This document shows positions 62,232 to 64,000 of a stretch of DNA of 64,000 nt, in pieces. The notes under the pieces were generated by a model. The model was not told where the DNA came from. It did no database searches and saw nothing but the letters and a program-made list of their open reading frames with translations. The stretch's first letter is position 1. Each line of letters starts with the position of its first letter. Both the position numbers and the translations under genes were made by a program. The DNA comes from Siphonodentalium dalli (Eukaryota; Mollusca; Scaphopoda; Gadilida; Siphonodentaliidae): contig CP136064.1 of the NCBI GenBank assembly GCA_032622095.1, positions 273,877,614 to 273,941,613 of the forward strand. Reading direction: 5' to 3'.

Positions 62232-63704
62232 CCCTTTCAGTGCCAAGTCCGATTTTTGTATCAACCCATATTTCCTTGATCATTTTTCAAATTTATTGAT
62301 TACCGTACTGACCCGCGTTTAGGCCCAGGGGGCCTTTGTTTTATTTAAGCTCAAAAATCCAAGTGGGCTTAAACTCGGATATGGCCCTTTGCAAACCAAA
62401 AATCCTAAGAAATCGGGACAGTAAAACTGATGAAAGCCCATCTAACGCCGATTATTTGGGAATTTTTTCAATTAAATGTGAATATTAAAATATTATAATA
62501 ACACTTTAAGTCTTGTAGTTTTATTGGACAACATTCCCATGTTAAAATGACACTATTATGTAAGTAGTCTTGACTGACAGCCGTCTTGTTCCCAAAGTGT
62601 TTGCTTGGAGTCAGGAATGCCCTGGTTATTATGTAAGCGGCAGTGTGGGTTATCTATAGTCTGACTATAGTTTATATCAATGTTCAGATTTAATCCAATC
62701 AGGAAAACAATAAGCCTGGCGCTTTATTCGTGATCCATTGTCTACATAGAGGATGTTACAATGGCGACTAATTGCATGTTTAACAAAAGCCAGTGAGTGT
62801 AATTATTTAACAGCACTGACAAGGCAGTTGTATTTCTACTAAAACGGCATTCTGAACTCCTCGACCTGTGACCTCTGGGGGCAAACGGTGACGGAATCTG
62901 ACGAGGTTTGCCGAATGCTAAAACGTATAAAAAACGTATACAAACGCACGTGTTTGAATATTTTGGTTTCGAGTGACGCAATTTGGAAGACAAGTTCCCC
63001 CTTCTGCTCCATTATGATACCCACTTTGTGTTTACATAACCAAGAGGCCAGTTCTTTGTGTTTGGCCATATGTAGGAACACACAGGTCTACGTTGTCACT
63101 GAACACGAAAAATATGTTTTTACAGAACACCTGTAGTTGGAACAGGTGCGCGCTTTGATTAAACTTAAATAGCCGCACATGGCTTTTAAAGCTATACGCT
63201 GTTAGCAAGTGGGTTCTATTGTATTTTATTTCTGTTAAACGTTTGGTTTCCCCAGGGAAGTATAATTGAATAAAGAAATGTGAATTTGAGATTCACTTTA
63301 TTTTATTTCATTTAATATTATCACTTACCTACGAATTATAACTTTCCATTTTTCGTGGCATTCTCGCCGTCACCGATCGTTTGTGAATATACTTCTTGGA
63401 ATTATTTATTTGGGGAGTATCATTAGCAAATACTTACTTACCACTGCTGAAATTGAACAAAATTTGGGGTGGGCTTAAACACGAATATACCCCTGTGCAT
63501 GGAATTTGGCCAAAATATATGGGTGGGCTTAAACACGGGCATGGGCTTTGAACCGGGTCAGTACGGTATAATAATGTGATACATTGATGGAAAGAGCTCT
63601 AAGAGCTCTTTCCATCAATGTATCACATAATTATAATCAATAAATTTGAAAAATGATCAAGGAAATATGGGTTGATACAAAATTCGGTCTTGGCACTGAA
63701 AGGG
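62232..63704. mobile_element. TTAA-type MITE interrupted by a TA-target element
   Basis: TTAA at 62228-62231 and 63705-63708; termini CCCTTTCAGTGCCAAGTCCG / GGTCTTGGCACTGAAAGGG. Without the insert it is a palindrome of about 210 bp centred on AAGAGCTCTAAGAGCTCTT (63591-63609). Confidence 0.9.
62303..63566. mobile_element. TA-target element, 1264 bp, nested in the TTAA-type MITE
   Basis: CCGTACTGACCCG left and CGGGTCAGTACGG right with TA at 62301-62302 and 63567-63568. The half MITE at 31021 shows the empty site (GATTATAATAATG). Internally, GGGTGGGCTTAAACACG occurs twice near the right end and a related form near the left. Small open frames have no recognisable transposase. A truncated copy is at 23674-24396. 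Confidence 0.9.
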
Positions 63705-63812
63705 TTAAGGTATATGCTGATGCCTGTCTATCTGTCAGCACATTCTAGATTGATATCATTGAGTTACGTGCTGACACCTGTCTATCTGTTAACACATTCT
63801 AGATTGATATTA
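63705..63812 (+). repeat. 54-bp minisatellite, block 3
   Basis: Two more units (TATGCTGATGCCTGTCTATC ... ACATTCTAGATTGATAT) after the nested insertion; the array ends at TATTATACCCC. Confidence 0.9.
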
Positions 63813-64000
63813 TTATACCCCCCCCGCAACGAAGTTAGGGGGGTATACTGGAGTCAGGTTGTCCATCCGTCCGTCGTCCGTCCGTGGACACAACTTTGTC
63901 CGGAGTTTTTCTCAGTCGTTTTTTCATCAATTTCCATGAAACTTGGCACAGACATCAACCACCATGGGAACCTGTGCACCTGCGATTATGACGTCTGTCG
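63813..64000 (+). repeat. Start of a dispersed element, cut by the window edge
   Basis: TATACCCCCCCGCAACGAAG / CTTAGGGGGGTATA-type hairpin start, (GTCC)n tract, then ACTTGGCACAGACATCAACC. The last part resembles 30300-30500. Confidence 0.6.

Overview
The window is eukaryotic nuclear DNA: AT-rich, with GT-AG introns, very many transposon-derived repeats, and only one gene that I can defend. The repeat style suggests a lophotrochozoan, probably a mollusc: dispersed elements of the 'tataccccc...gtccgtccgtccg' and 'gctcacctgagacgaagtctccgg' kinds, and many MITEs. This is recognition from memory; the species cannot be read from the sequence.

The gene is on the + strand and spans 8243-60601, with its 5' end missing. 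Ten exons join in one open frame with compatible phases at all nine junctions and GT/AG at every intron: 8243-8441, 12394-12607, 16822-16897, 20065-20223, 25351-26724, 31165-31346, 34139-34214, 48712-48952, 56184-56257, 60327-60601. They encode about 955 residues. In order these hold: the C-terminal half of an XRCC1 N-terminal-type domain; a linker; a short helical module (exons 3+4); a 457-residue Ser/Thr-rich exon; a bipartite NLS; a second copy of the helical module (exons 7+8, with the first exon again exactly 76 bp and in the same phase); and a C-terminal cassette UBZ4 - SIM - SIM - UBZ4. I read it as an unnamed nuclear protein, probably of DNA repair or genome maintenance, that could read ubiquitin and SUMO. 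It may relate to XNDC1-type proteins, but no BRCT domain was found and it is not ordinary XRCC1. This is the most interesting content of the window.

Layout. 1-8242: repeats (hAT MITE, piggyBac-type MITE, CpG-rich tandem cassettes, 160-bp tandem units). 8.2-12.6 kb: exons 1-2 and a 49-bp minisatellite with a 597-bp higher-order duplication. 13.4-14.6 kb: a hAT element with a decayed BED-finger trace. 16.6-20.2 kb: exons 3-4 among three minisatellites. 22.3-23.6 kb: a Mutator-like element with 9-bp TSD. 25.3-26.7 kb: the large exon 5. 31-35.4 kb: exons 6-7, with exon 7 between a 27-bp and a 31-bp minisatellite. 36.28-46.99 kb: a 10.7-kb LTR element with no long open frame (LARD-like, minus orientation), inserted into a piggyBac-type MITE. 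48.7 kb: exon 8. 52-55.7 kb: second copies of the cassettes seen at 3.8-6.5 kb. 56.2 and 60.3 kb: exons 9-10. 60.5-63.8 kb: a 54-bp minisatellite whose first unit is the last 18 codons of the gene, later broken by a hAT element and by a TA-target element nested in a TTAA-target element.

Limits: everything was read by eye. Exon boundaries rest on frame, splice consensus and internal homology, not on transcripts. Family names for the transposons come from termini and target-site duplications, because no transposase is intact.
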